Below are positions 54,994 to 63,800 of a stretch of 64,000 nt of DNA, in pieces. This DNA is from Acidimicrobiales bacterium (GTDB lineage Bacteria > Actinomycetota > Acidimicrobiia > Acidimicrobiales > SZUA-35), in the NCBI GenBank assembly GCA_020630065.1, contig JAHDCC010000002.1, positions 51,646 to 115,645 of the forward strand, given 5' to 3'. How positions within the stretch are numbered: the stretch's first letter is position 1; the number at the start of each line of letters is the position of its first letter. Under the pieces are notes generated by a model. That model searched no databases and was not told the DNA's origin. It saw only the letters and a list, made by a program, of their open reading frames with translations. A program made the translations under genes and the position numbers.

Positions 54994-55512
54994 ATGAGGG
55001 TCATATCAGGTACAGCAGGGGGTCGGAAACTTCAGGCCCCCGAAGGTGATCAAACCAGGCCAATTACAGACCGGGCTAAAGAAGGCATCTTCAACATGTT
55101 GTCTTGTTATCTAGACTTCGAAGAGCTCACGGTGGTCGATCTGTTCGCCGGTAGTGGCTCATTTGGAATCGAAGCCCTCAGCCGCGGCGCCAAAAGGGCT
55201 ACCTTCGTAGAACAACGTCCACAAGCCCAACAGACCATAAAGAAGAATTTGGACACGCTTGGGCTAGGCGACAACGCCACGATCCTGCGTAGCTCGGTTC
55301 AACAGGCGCTGAGCCAACTCGGTCCCGTCGACCTGGCATTCTGCGATCCGCCGTACGCGTTGAATGAATGGGCGACTCTGTTACCCAATATTCCCGCCAA
55401 CTATGTCGTCGGACACGCCTCATTCGAGATCGAATTGACCAGTGAATGGGAAGAGGTTAGACGTCGAAAATACGGACGCTCAAGGATAGTAATAGCGGCT
55501 CGAATCAGCTAG
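54994..55512 (+). CDS. rsmD: 16S rRNA (guanine-966-N2)-methyltransferase RsmD
   Basis: A 172-residue rRNA methyltransferase acting on the small subunit. It has RVISGTAGGRKLQAP at the start, TRPITDRAKEGIFNML, motif I VVDLFAGSGSFGIEALSRGA, VEQRPQAQQTIKKNL, and the catalytic LAFCDPPYAL. Length is usual (about 180). ATG 54994 is preferred: the frame is open from 54940 but the extra residues are unrelated. It leads the conserved cluster rsmD-coaD, as in mycobacteria. Confidence 0.93.
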   Translation: MRVISGTAGGRKLQAPEGDQTRPITDRAKEGIFNMLSCYLDFEELTVVDLFAGSGSFGIEALSRGAKRATFVEQRPQAQQTIKKNLDTLGLGDNATILRSSVQQALSQLGPVDLAFCDPPYALNEWATLLPNIPANYVVGHASFEIELTSEWEEVRRRKYGRSRIVIAARIS

Positions 55513-55586
55513 TTGCTCGAAGTCGTCCGGCTCAAGCAAAGTTGTGCGCTAAACTGGTGTGACTATTTGTAGCTAGAGGTGAAAAG

Positions 55587-56072
55587 ATGGGCGTGGCTTT
55601 GTATCCCGGATCGTTTGATCCGATCCACAATGGCCATATAGCAGTTATCGAGACTGTGTCAGAGATATTCGAGACGGTGGTAGTGGCGGTAGCCGACAAC
55701 TCCCGCAAAGTGGGGACTGTGCCCACAGCTGATCGCATTTCCCTAATCGAACAATCGACACAACATTTGACCAACGTTAACGTGACCATGTTTTCCGGAC
55801 TCACCATCCATGCAGCCAGAGATCTGGGTGCATCTTGTTTGGTAAAGGGAGTAAGGAACTCGTCGGATTTCAACGACGAGATGACACAGGCCGCAATGAA
55901 CGCGGCATCTGGATCAATTCGAACACTGTTTGTACCTGGGTTTGGTGCTCATGGGTTGGTTTCGTCCCGGTTCATTCGGGAAATCGCATCTAAAGGTGGC
56001 GATGTTAGTTCTTCAGTTCCGCCGCCAGTAGTTGAATATCTCAACTCTTCCAACCCCTCAAGGCAGGTCTAA
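55587..56072 (+). CDS. coaD: phosphopantetheine adenylyltransferase
   Basis: Coenzyme A pathway enzyme that joins 4'-phosphopantetheine and ATP to dephospho-CoA. The 161-residue protein has ALYPGSFDPIHNGHIAVIE with the HxGH nucleotidyltransferase motif, VKGVRNSSDFNDEMTQAAMN, and VSSRFIREIASKGGDVSSSVP in place of ISSTxVRE. Length and motifs are typical. GAGGTG lies before ATG 55587. The next gene begins one nucleotide after its stop. Confidence 0.96.
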   Translation: MGVALYPGSFDPIHNGHIAVIETVSEIFETVVVAVADNSRKVGTVPTADRISLIEQSTQHLTNVNVTMFSGLTIHAARDLGASCLVKGVRNSSDFNDEMTQAAMNAASGSIRTLFVPGFGAHGLVSSRFIREIASKGGDVSSSVPPPVVEYLNSSNPSRQV

Positions 56073-56073
56073 A

Positions 56074-56739
56074 ATGACACGTGAAGATATCCCGAACCAA
56101 TACGCAGTTCCTGAGGTAGAGAATTTACTAGAAGAGGCGATCGAGATCCTGGCCGAGGCTCGCCCTTCACCAATGTCGGCGACCGTGAAAGTCAACCGAG
56201 ACGAACTTCTTCATCTGTTGGAGCAGGCTCAAGAGCGTTTGCCGGAAGAATTACGTGCCGCTCGGTGGCTTCTGAAGGAGCGCGAAGACTTTATCGACGC
56301 TGCACGACAAGAACATCGTGATCTTATAGACCAAGGTCGGGCACAAGTATCTCGGATGGTCGAACGTCAAGAAGTGGTGAAAGCAGCGGAGGCTCGTGCA
56401 CGGCAGATTATCTTGACTGCACGTAAACAATCGAACACGACTCGACGCCAAACCGAAGAATACTGTGATAAGAAACTAGCCAACTTCGAGATGGTTCTCG
56501 GCCGAACTGCCTCAACCGTGCGGAAGGGGCGAGAACGTCTAATGTCTAGCTCCACCGATCTGGGGCCTATCGATGATGACTCTCGTCAAATTGACCTTAC
56601 GAACGGTGACGGGTTTGATGTCACAAATCACGGTCTGCAGAGCCGCTCTGCTAGCAGAGACGACCACGACGACTACGAAGATGATGACTTCGAAGAAGAC
56701 GAAGAGGACTTTGACGACTATGATGCTGAATACAATTAA
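56074..56739 (+). CDS. DivIVA-like coiled-coil protein (SepIVA-like)
   Basis: A 221-residue protein. Residues about 10-165 are mostly helical and coiled coil, rich in Glu, Arg and Gln (PEVENLLEEAIEILAEARP, LLHLLEQAQERLPEELRAAR, AEARARQIILTARKQSNTTR, DKKLANFEMVLGRTASTVRKG). The last about 40 residues are almost pure Asp, Glu and Tyr. In mycobacteria the septal protein SepIVA is encoded next to yceD-rnc-mutM-smc, so this is probably its counterpart, involved in cell division or wall growth. ATG 56074 starts one nucleotide after the coaD stop. The strongly acidic tail is unusual and may act as an interaction surface. Confidence 0.7.
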   Translation: MTREDIPNQYAVPEVENLLEEAIEILAEARPSPMSATVKVNRDELLHLLEQAQERLPEELRAARWLLKEREDFIDAARQEHRDLIDQGRAQVSRMVERQEVVKAAEARARQIILTARKQSNTTRRQTEEYCDKKLANFEMVLGRTASTVRKGRERLMSSSTDLGPIDDDSRQIDLTNGDGFDVTNHGLQSRSASRDDHDDYEDDDFEEDEEDFDDYDAEYN

Positions 56740-56741
56740 CA

Positions 56742-56762
56742 TGATGCATGGTTAGTGCATCA
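56742..56762 (+). terminator. hairpin after the SepIVA-like gene
   Basis: TGATGCA-tggttag-TGCATCA is a perfect 7-bp stem 3 nt after the stop. It could be a terminator or mRNA-stabilising stem before the yceD gene. No U-tract. Confidence 0.4.
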
Positions 56763-56941
56763 AGGTAGTTGATCAGTGGAGAGGAAATAGGGTCGAAAAG
56801 TAGTTGGCCCTACTAGCGCCTCGACACGGTCGAAACTGTCGTACCTGGTGTCTTGTTCACGTACCGCTGAGGAGTAGGTGATTTTCCACAGGTCGGCCTG
56901 CCAGTTTGACAAACCTCAGTTTTATATTCGAAGGTTGAGTA

Positions 56942-57499
56942 ATGGGCTCGAACAAACAAGCTGCTGATTCCCTGGCTGACCAGCCAAAACTGGTCACAAA
57001 ACTTCCCGTGTATGTGGGAGATCTGCGGCAAAGACTTGGAGAACAGCGGACCGAACCAGTTGACGTCGTTTTGCCGACTGCGGTTGTCGTCCAAAGTCGC
57101 ACAACCTCCGACCCCGTTGTGGGAGAGGTGCTGATCGAGTCCATCGAGCGTGGGGTGTCCGTTACCGGCGTCGTCACATTTGTTTGGGAAGCAGACTGTC
57201 GGCGTTGCCTTGAAATAGTCCAACGTACCCAAGAGGTCGAGATCGACGAAATTTTCCAAGTCGACGCTCCGGGTGACTCTGAGCTGATTGACTTTGACGG
57301 CCAGCAAATCGACCTTCTCCCTGTTGTTCGAGACGCTGTTGTTCTTTCGTTGCCGTTGGCGCCGCTTTGCGGTCCGGGTTGTGAGGGCCCTGACCCTTCG
57401 AGGTATCCAGCCGAAATTGAAGGTCAGCGTGTGTTGGTCGAAAAGGGCCCAGACCCGAGGTGGGCTGCCCTGGACGGCCTTCAGTTAGGCGACGACTGA
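56942..57499 (+). CDS. yceD: DUF177 (YceD) family protein
   Basis: A 185-residue protein of the YceD family, linked to 23S rRNA or large-subunit assembly and usually encoded before rpmF. It has the conserved VTGVVTFVWEADCRRCLEIVQ (Cys-x2-Cys) and LPLAPLCGPGCEGPDP. ATG 56942 follows GAAGG. A TATATT hexamer about 20 nt upstream is a possible promoter. Confidence 0.9.
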   Translation: MGSNKQAADSLADQPKLVTKLPVYVGDLRQRLGEQRTEPVDVVLPTAVVVQSRTTSDPVVGEVLIESIERGVSVTGVVTFVWEADCRRCLEIVQRTQEVEIDEIFQVDAPGDSELIDFDGQQIDLLPVVRDAVVLSLPLAPLCGPGCEGPDPSRYPAEIEGQRVLVEKGPDPRWAALDGLQLGDD

Positions 57500-57573
57500 G
57501 CCGGTCGAAGGCTGAGACGTCACTAAACCGCAGTTATTGCATAGTGTCAGATCACCGAGTCATGTCATCTTCG

Positions 57574-57588
57574 CCACCAGTTTGGTGA
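57574..57588. promoter_or_regulatory. CACCA/TGGTG inverted repeat before rpmF (site 1)
   Basis: CACCA-gtt-TGGTG lies 127 nt before the rpmF start in the 214-nt gap after yceD. A similar site lies 60 nt further on, and the pair may be a regulator binding site for the rpmF-plsX-acpP block. Confidence 0.35.
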
Positions 57589-57634
57589 TACGGGTTGGGT
57601 CGTGGGCACAAACGGATACTCTGAATCGGTCGTG

Positions 57635-57648
57635 CCACCATTTGGTGG
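57635..57648. promoter_or_regulatory. CCACCA/TGGTGG palindrome before rpmF (site 2)
   Basis: CCACCA-tt-TGGTGG is a perfect 14-bp palindrome 66 nt before rpmF. It shares its half sites with the repeat at 57574. Confidence 0.4.
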
Positions 57649-57713
57649 GCGGTTGTCGGTCCGCAGACGCAGGCTGGCACTTCACATAAAAGATCGAATC
57701 ACCAGGACTACGC

Positions 57714-57893
57714 ATGGCTGTCCCTAAGAAAAAGAAATCTAAATCGAAGACCCGGAGCCGTCGAGCTTCCGCTTGGTCAATTTCAGCTCCGGCTAAGACC
57801 AGCTGTTCACGATGTGGTGCAGTGAAACTGCCTCACCGTGTTTGTGGCGAGTGTGGCTGGTACGCCGGTCGCCAAGCCGTCGAAGTCGACTAA
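57714..57893 (+). CDS. rpmF: 50S ribosomal protein L32 (bL32)
   Basis: A 59-residue ribosomal protein. It starts MAVPKKKKSKSKTRSRRAS, the hallmark of bL32, and has two Cys-x2-Cys pairs (SCSRCGAVKLPHRVCGECGW), so it is the zinc-binding form. It sits, as usual, between yceD and plsX. AGGA is 6 nt before ATG 57714. The plsX gene begins 32 nt after its stop. Confidence 0.95.
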   Translation: MAVPKKKKSKSKTRSRRASAWSISAPAKTSCSRCGAVKLPHRVCGECGWYAGRQAVEVD

Positions 57894-57925
57894 ACGGCGA
57901 TCTCCATCTTGTTTGGTGGCGTTAC

Positions 57926-58933
57926 ATGACCGAACAGCTTCCAGTCGCCGTCGATGTAATGGGCGGAGACAACGCTCCCGATGCCCTTATCGAGGGCGCT
58001 CTTTTAGCGGTTGACCGTCATGACTTGTCGGTTCTGTTGGTGGGCGACCCTGAGCTGATAGCGGACCGGGTTGGTTCTCGGACAGAAAACGTGTCGATAA
58101 AACCGGCATCAGAAGTGATTGAGATGCACGCCGAACCGGCCTCCTCGGTTCGGAAGTTGCGCGACTCGTCCGTGGTGAGAACCATGGAGGCAGTGCGAGA
58201 CGGGCAGGCGTGTGCGGCGCTCAGCGCAGGTAATACTGGTGCAGCTATGGCCTCGTCGCTTCTGCGGCTTGGACGTATAAAAGGTGTATCTCGTCCCGCA
58301 ATCGCGGGACCTTTCCCCGTGTTGGGTTCAACTCCAACTACCATGCTCGATCTTGGGGCAAACGCTGACTGTCAGCCAGAATGGTTACGCCAGTTCGCTA
58401 TTCTCGGGTCGGTCTACGCTACAACCCGGTTCAAAATTGAACGACCAAGAGTCGGTGTTCTCACCATTGGAGAAGAAGCGGGTAAAGGAAACACCCTGGT
58501 CAAAGACACCGTTGAGCTGCTCAGCGAGCCCGGATGGGCTGAATCGGTAGGGGCAGAATACATCGGCAACGTTGAAGCGAGTGAGCTGATGGTTGGCGTC
58601 GCTGATGTGGTCGTTTGTGACGGCTTCACGGGAAATGTGGTTCTAAAAGCTTTGGAAGGTTTCAACGTCGGTTATGAAGCGGCGATGCGGGCCGAGCTCG
58701 GCAAAGACGACGTTGCGATGCGCTCAGCTACACCGTTGTTGAAACCGCTGTGGGACACCTACAACTCTGGCAACATCGGATCAGCCATGCTACTCGGTAC
58801 CAGGGGAGTGACAATGATCTCTCACGGCTCAGCATCAGCGGAGAATATTTCTAACGCCGTCAAAACCGCCAAACAGCTTGATTCTGAGGGAGTCGTGTTG
58901 AACCTTCGGCAAGCGATCGGCGCTAACCGGTAG
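57926..58933 (+). CDS. plsX: phosphate acyltransferase PlsX
   Basis: Membrane phospholipid synthesis: makes acyl-phosphate from acyl-ACP and phosphate. The 335-residue protein has VAVDVMGGDNAPDALIEGAL at the start, ALSAGNTGAAMASSLLRLGRIKGV, MLDLGANADCQPEWLRQFA, LTIGEEAGKGNTLVKDT and DVVVCDGFTGNVVLKALEG. Length is typical. ATG 57926 is used; the frame is open inside rpmF from 57812 but family homology begins at MTEQLPVAVDVMGGD. It is part of the rpmF-plsX-acpP-rnc run. Confidence 0.96.
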   Translation: MTEQLPVAVDVMGGDNAPDALIEGALLAVDRHDLSVLLVGDPELIADRVGSRTENVSIKPASEVIEMHAEPASSVRKLRDSSVVRTMEAVRDGQACAALSAGNTGAAMASSLLRLGRIKGVSRPAIAGPFPVLGSTPTTMLDLGANADCQPEWLRQFAILGSVYATTRFKIERPRVGVLTIGEEAGKGNTLVKDTVELLSEPGWAESVGAEYIGNVEASELMVGVADVVVCDGFTGNVVLKALEGFNVGYEAAMRAELGKDDVAMRSATPLLKPLWDTYNSGNIGSAMLLGTRGVTMISHGSASAENISNAVKTAKQLDSEGVVLNLRQAIGANR

Positions 58934-58942
58934 TTATCCACA
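58934..58942 (+). other. perfect DnaA-box-like sequence TTATCCACA
   Basis: TTATCCACA, identical to the consensus DnaA box, begins at the base after the plsX stop codon. A single box does not make an origin; it may be chance or a DnaA-regulated site. Confidence 0.3.
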
Positions 58943-59009
58943 ATTCCCGGGAACAGCAGAAAAAAGCACTAGGCTGGAACTCGCCGTATCGGACCTATCG
59001 AGGAGTAAA

Positions 59010-59309
59010 ATGCCGGCTGAAACGCATGTAGAGCAATCTCCGATGAGTCGCGGTGAAGTTGTTGACTTGGTGCGGGATCGTTTGGCGGACATTTTAGAAA
59101 TTGAGCCTGATCAGATCCGTGAGGGCGATTCTTTCGCCGATGACCTTGATGCCGACTCACTTGCGCTTATCGAGCTAGTTGAAGCGCTAGAAGAGGAGCT
59201 AGCCGACAGAACTGTCGGTTTCCGCATTGAAGATGAAGATCTACAGGATCTAAAAAGTGTACGGGATGCCGTGGACTACGTTTACGAAAAGGCAGGAGCC
59301 AACTCCTGA
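59010..59309 (+). CDS. acpP: acyl carrier protein
   Basis: A 99-residue carrier for fatty acid synthesis. The phosphopantetheine attachment Ser (about 50) is in FADDLDADSLALIELVEALEEE, the classic DSL motif, and the C-terminus reads TVGFRIEDEDLQDLKSVRDAV. It is longer than usual by about 15 N-terminal residues. GGAG lies 4 nt before ATG 59010; a TAGGCT hexamer about 35 nt upstream is a possible promoter. Its stop overlaps the probable CTG start of rnc. Confidence 0.93.
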   Translation: MPAETHVEQSPMSRGEVVDLVRDRLADILEIEPDQIREGDSFADDLDADSLALIELVEALEEELADRTVGFRIEDEDLQDLKSVRDAVDYVYEKAGANS

Positions 59310-60022
59310 CATTTACTGGAGAAACCGACGGCACGTGCATCGGGTTAGGTCACAAATTTGACGATGCGACATTACTCGAACTGGCGCTGACCCATCGAAG
59401 CTACTGCGCTGAGCATGTGGGAACCCAATCAAACGAACGATTGGAATTCCTCGGGGATTCTGTTCTTGGACTAGTCGTAACCGACTACATCTACACGAAC
59501 TACCCCGATCTAGCTGAAGGTCAGTTGGCGAAATTGCGCGCCTCGGTTGTTAACACCTCCACATTGGCTGAACTGGCCGCCAACTACGGAGTGGGTGAAC
59601 ACCTGCGCCTTGGTCGAGGTGAGAACCAGTCCGGTGGTCGACACAAAGAGTCGATTCTGGCCGACGCCTGCGAAGCCCTCCTCGGAGCCATCTACATAGA
59701 CGGCGGATTTGAGGTCGCTAGAGACATCGTCATGGGGATCGCCCTCCCAGCGATTGTTGCCGCTGCAGAACGGCCAGGACACAAAGACTACAAAACGCAG
59801 CTTCAAGAATTAACTGCCCGAGAATCTATGGGCACACCGGTCTACGAAATCGATGAGTCCGGTCCAGATCATGACAAAACATTTGTGGCCACCACCTTGG
59901 TGGATGGCACTGTGTTGGGTCAAGGCGTCGGATCGTCTAAGAAGCGAGCCGAACAGGTCGCAGCCCAAACCGCCTATGAGGCTGTCACATCACTAGCAAG
60001 CCAAGGCAAGGGGTCCCGATGA
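59306..60022 (+). CDS. rnc: ribonuclease III, with probable CTG start
   Basis: Double-strand-specific RNase for rRNA and mRNA processing. From CTG 59306 it is 238 residues, the usual length. The conserved N-terminus LGHKFDDATLLELALTHRSY lies upstream of the first canonical start (GTG 59417) in this frame, which would delete it. The catalytic motif NERLEFLGDSVLG follows, then DACEALLGAIYIDGG and the C-terminal dsRNA-binding domain (DYKTQLQELTARE, AEQVAAQTAYEAV). AGGAG sits 7 nt before CTG 59306, which overlaps the acpP TGA. No ATG, GTG or TTG lies between the acpP end and 59417 in this frame. Its stop overlaps the mutM-like start (ATGA). Confidence 0.9.
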   Translation: MTFTGETDGTCIGLGHKFDDATLLELALTHRSYCAEHVGTQSNERLEFLGDSVLGLVVTDYIYTNYPDLAEGQLAKLRASVVNTSTLAELAANYGVGEHLRLGRGENQSGGRHKESILADACEALLGAIYIDGGFEVARDIVMGIALPAIVAAAERPGHKDYKTQLQELTARESMGTPVYEIDESGPDHDKTFVATTLVDGTVLGQGVGSSKKRAEQVAAQTAYEAVTSLASQGKGSR

Positions 60023-60858
60023 TAGCGCTTGAGCTACCCGAAATAGAAACGTACAGACGAGATCTCGAACGAGACATTATTGGTCGAAAGATCAAAACGG
60101 CTGAGGCTACAGGCCTCAAATCGTTTCCCGGTCTGCGTTCCAAGAAGGCCTTTGGGGCCAACGTTGAGGGGGCGAAGGTTGCCACCGTTGAGCGCGTCGC
60201 GCTCCACATCCTCATCCGGCTAACCAACGAATACGTAATTGTCATCGAGTTAGGTGAGAACGGACGCCTTCGGCGAATGCCATCTAAGGAAGACCGAGCT
60301 TCAGAGACCGTCGGGATCTTGACGTTCACGCAGGGCGGAGATCTTCGTATTCTCGATAGTGACGGGTCAAGTACTATTCAGGTCGTTCTTGACGAAGAAC
60401 TCGACCCTGTTTTGCCTGACCCTCTGTCGACGGGTCTGGACTTGCAGAGTCGTCCGGTTTCGTGGGTCGACTTTGGGCGACTTATACGCTCCCACAAAGT
60501 GCCGTTAAAACTTCTCCTATCCGACCCGGCCCTATTTGTCGGCATCGGAGAGATCTACAGCAACGAGATCCTTTTCGACTCCGGTCTACGACATGACCGT
60601 GTGAGTAGCGAACTGTCAACTCAGGAGATTCGTCGTCTGTATCGTTCGGTCGCAGGTGTTATTCACGACGCGGTCAAACATGGTGGAACATCTCTTGAAG
60701 CTCGCCCTTTTGACACCCTCGACGGTGAACCAGGCGAGTACAGTGAATACTTGGCTGTGTACAACAAAGCAGGTGAGCTGAGCCCTCGCTCTCGCGAGCC
60801 TATTCAGAAGACAAGCTTTAAACATCACGTCGTGTTTTTCTGCAACACCCAGGTATAG
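60019..60858 (+). CDS. MutM/Nei-family protein with degenerate active site
   Basis: A 279-residue protein in the usual place of formamidopyrimidine-DNA glycosylase (fpg/mutM), between rnc and smc. The N-terminus reads MIALELPEIETYRRDLER where active enzymes have MPELPEVETIRRDL. The catalytic Pro after the initiator Met is thus replaced by Leu4 and preceded by extra residues. The beta-hairpin Lys region is altered (VERVALHILIRL), and the GxGNIY motif is GIGEIY (Asn to Glu). In the zinc finger three of four cysteines are lost (ELSPRSREP, FFCNTQV). The fold looks intact, but base excision by the usual chemistry is doubtful. Start ATG 60019 overlaps the rnc stop; no in-frame alternative restores the proline. 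Confidence 0.85.
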   Translation: MIALELPEIETYRRDLERDIIGRKIKTAEATGLKSFPGLRSKKAFGANVEGAKVATVERVALHILIRLTNEYVIVIELGENGRLRRMPSKEDRASETVGILTFTQGGDLRILDSDGSSTIQVVLDEELDPVLPDPLSTGLDLQSRPVSWVDFGRLIRSHKVPLKLLLSDPALFVGIGEIYSNEILFDSGLRHDRVSSELSTQEIRRLYRSVAGVIHDAVKHGGTSLEARPFDTLDGEPGEYSEYLAVYNKAGELSPRSREPIQKTSFKHHVVFFCNTQV

Positions 60859-60861
60859 AAC

Positions 60862-63800
60862 GTGTTTCTCAAACAACTTACACTCAAAGGCTTTAAGTCA
60901 TTTGCCGACCCAGCGAAGCTGGAGCTGGAACCAGGTATCACCGTAGTCGTCGGACCGAACGGTTCAGGTAAATCAAACGTCGTTGACGCGTTAGCTTGGG
61001 TCCTAGGTGCTCAAGCCCCGAAGATTGTCCGCTCCCAAAAAATGGACGACGTTATCTTCGCTGGAACCAGCTCAAAGAAGGCGTTAGGCCGGGCCGAAGT
61101 GTCGATTACGATCGACAACTCCGACCAGGTCCTACCTATCGAATTTACCGAAGTCACTATCACGCGAATCCTGTTCCGGACCGGTGAATCCGAATATCTG
61201 ATCAACGGCTCACCTTGCCGCCTGCTCGACGTCCAAGAACTTTTGTCCGATTCTGGTGTGGGCCGTCAGCAACACATTATTGTGTCTCAGGGTCGTATCG
61301 ACGATGTCTTAAATGCGCGCCCCGAAGACCGACGTTCGATCATCGAAGAAGCAGCCGGCGTTCTTAAGTTCCGAAAACGCAAAGAGCGGGCCGAGCGGCG
61401 TCTGGCCGCTACCGAAGAAAACATGTCGCGTATCAAAGATGTGGCCCGAGAAGTTAAGCGCCAAATTCGTCCGCTGGAAAAACAGGCTGACGCGGCTCGA
61501 CGCTACGACACTGTCGTTAGCGAGCTGACACAGCTGAAGACCCATCTGGTAGGACGAGAACTTTCAGCGTTACAAGGCAAGCTTCAGACTGACCGTCGTC
61601 AACGCATCGACCTCAAAAACTCGAGCGTCGAACTTAAAGCATCTCTCGGGTCGCTGGACGCATCGATTCTGGCCGCCGAGTCAGAACTGAGCGCGTTGGG
61701 AACGTCCGATATCGCAAACGTCATCGGTCAAGCCCGCAGTTTGACCGAACGTATCAGAGGCCAGCGAAACGTGGTGACAGAGCGCCGCCGTCGTCTCGAA
61801 GGCGAGCTGCATGTCTCCGTAGACGAAGACGTAGTTGCGAACCTTGAAGCTGAAGCGGCCCGTCTTCAACGAGAACTCGAAAAAGCTGAGGTGGAGAAAT
61901 CCGAGATAGGGCCCCAGTTCTCTGAACTGGAACGAGCCGAAGCGGCGCTAACCGACGAACAGCTTTCTTTCGATCAGGACTGGGACACCGGTGTTGTCGA
62001 AGTGTCTACTAAGGCGGCCGAAGTTCGCGTCGAACTCCAAGGGGCGCGTGCATCGTTTGATCGAACCGCCCAACAGGTCGGAACGACCAAAGAACAGATA
62101 GCGTCAAACAACGAACGGCAACAAGAGTTAACTAATCGTCGGAACCGGTTCGAATCTCAGTTCAACGAACTCACAAACGCCGTTCCGCAACTCGAATCCG
62201 ACGTTGAAACATCGGCAATCGCAGCAGAAAAAGCCGAAGAAACGTTGACACAAACAACCGACCGTCGTCGAGCCGCCGAAAAAGAGGCAAGTCGATGGAA
62301 AGCAAGAGCCGACGCCTTAACCCAAGCTTTAGATGAGGCACGAGCCCAAGCAGGCATCGACACTTTGTCGGGCGCCGACGGAGTTCTCGGCACCCTGCTT
62401 GATTTGGTTGCCATCGACGAAGGTTGGGAAGAAGCCGCGGTAGCCGCTATCGGAGAAGCGTTACAAGCCATCGTGATCGAAAGTGCTGGCGCCGCCAGAA
62501 AAGCACTGTCGTTGCTGAACGCCAACGATACCGCTGGGGCCGTTCTGGCGCTTGGTAGCGCTGCCTCTACACGGCACGAACCTGTAGTGGCCGACGGTCG
62601 GTCGTTACGGCCACATGTGAAGGCTCGACGCTCCGACGTGGAACCAATTCTAGACAGCCTCCTCGGACACGTTGTCGTCGTTGACGGTACCTGGGAATCG
62701 GCGGTTGACGCTTCACTAGAGAACCCAACAGCACTGATCGTGACCACTCATGGCGACCGTTTCAGCCCCCACGGCTGGAGGATCGGCGCCGACAGTGCAG
62801 GGGCGACCGGAGCAGCGCTAGAAGAAGCACTCATACGATCAGAAGAGACGCAGGCCGCCGTCGCCGAAGCGGTCACCGCCGCCTCGACAGCTCAGCAAGA
62901 GGTCAAACAAGGCCGTCAACGGCAACGTCAGGCAGAAGTCGAAGCGCAGAAAGCTAAAAACGCGCTTAGTTCAGCCGAAACTGGGCTGAAGTCAGCCACC
63001 TCAGAATTTGAACAACTTGTCGCCGACCATTCCGCTCTAGAAACGCAACTCTCAGAGTTGCTTGAACGTCACGAAGTTGAACGCCAGCAGGTATCAGAAC
63101 TTGCCGAGAGTCTTCCAGCGTTGGAAGAACAAGAAGCCGAGCAAAGAAGACGAGCAGAAGCGCTCTCAGCATCGCGTAGTTCTTTAGAAGAACGTTCCCG
63201 CCAAATGGCAAGTAAACGTACCGAGCTAGAGGTTCGTGTCTCTGCACTTGAGCAGCAAACTTCGGCGTTGGGGCAACGGTGGCAAGAAACCGAATCTCGT
63301 TTGGAGCGACTGGTAGAAGAACGAGAACAAGCCAGAAGTCGCCGAGTGAAAATCGAAGCGTCTTTGGCGATTGTCGCCGAACTCGACCACGATCTGGACT
63401 CGCGGCTTACTGTGGTTACCGGCTGGGTCGCCCAGTTAGCGAACGAACAGCAAACACAGTCCGAGGCTGCCCGCAAAGTGTCGACGGCGCTAGCCGCCCA
63501 GCGAGAACGACGTTTAACGACCGAACGAACGTTGGCGGAACAAACCGATAAACAGAACCGGCTAGAACTCGCTGAAACCGAAAGTAGGGTCAAGTTAGAA
63601 ACGCTAACCCAAGCGCTTCGGCAAGACTTGGACACCGAGCCGGAAACGGCGATGGCGACCGAGGCTCCGGAGATCCCGGAAGGTAAATCTCCAGAAGCTC
63701 GACTACGTGAACTCGAACGAGACTTGCGGCTGATGGGTGCGATCAATCCGCTCGCAATCCAGGAATTCGATGAACTTAAAGAACGCTACGAATTTCTTGA

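Noticed and set aside
58934-58942. Replication origin at the DnaA box
   Set aside because: A lone box, with no AT-rich unwinding region, dnaA or dnaN gene nearby.
59306-59416. Frameshift or pseudogene explanation for rnc
   Set aside because: The conserved N-terminus and the rest are in one frame without interruption, and catalytic motifs are intact; only the start codon is unusual.
60019-60040. Alternative start that would restore the MutM N-terminal proline
   Set aside because: No start codon directly before a Pro codon exists in this frame; the only proline near the N-terminus is Pro7, which aligns with the second proline of PELPE.
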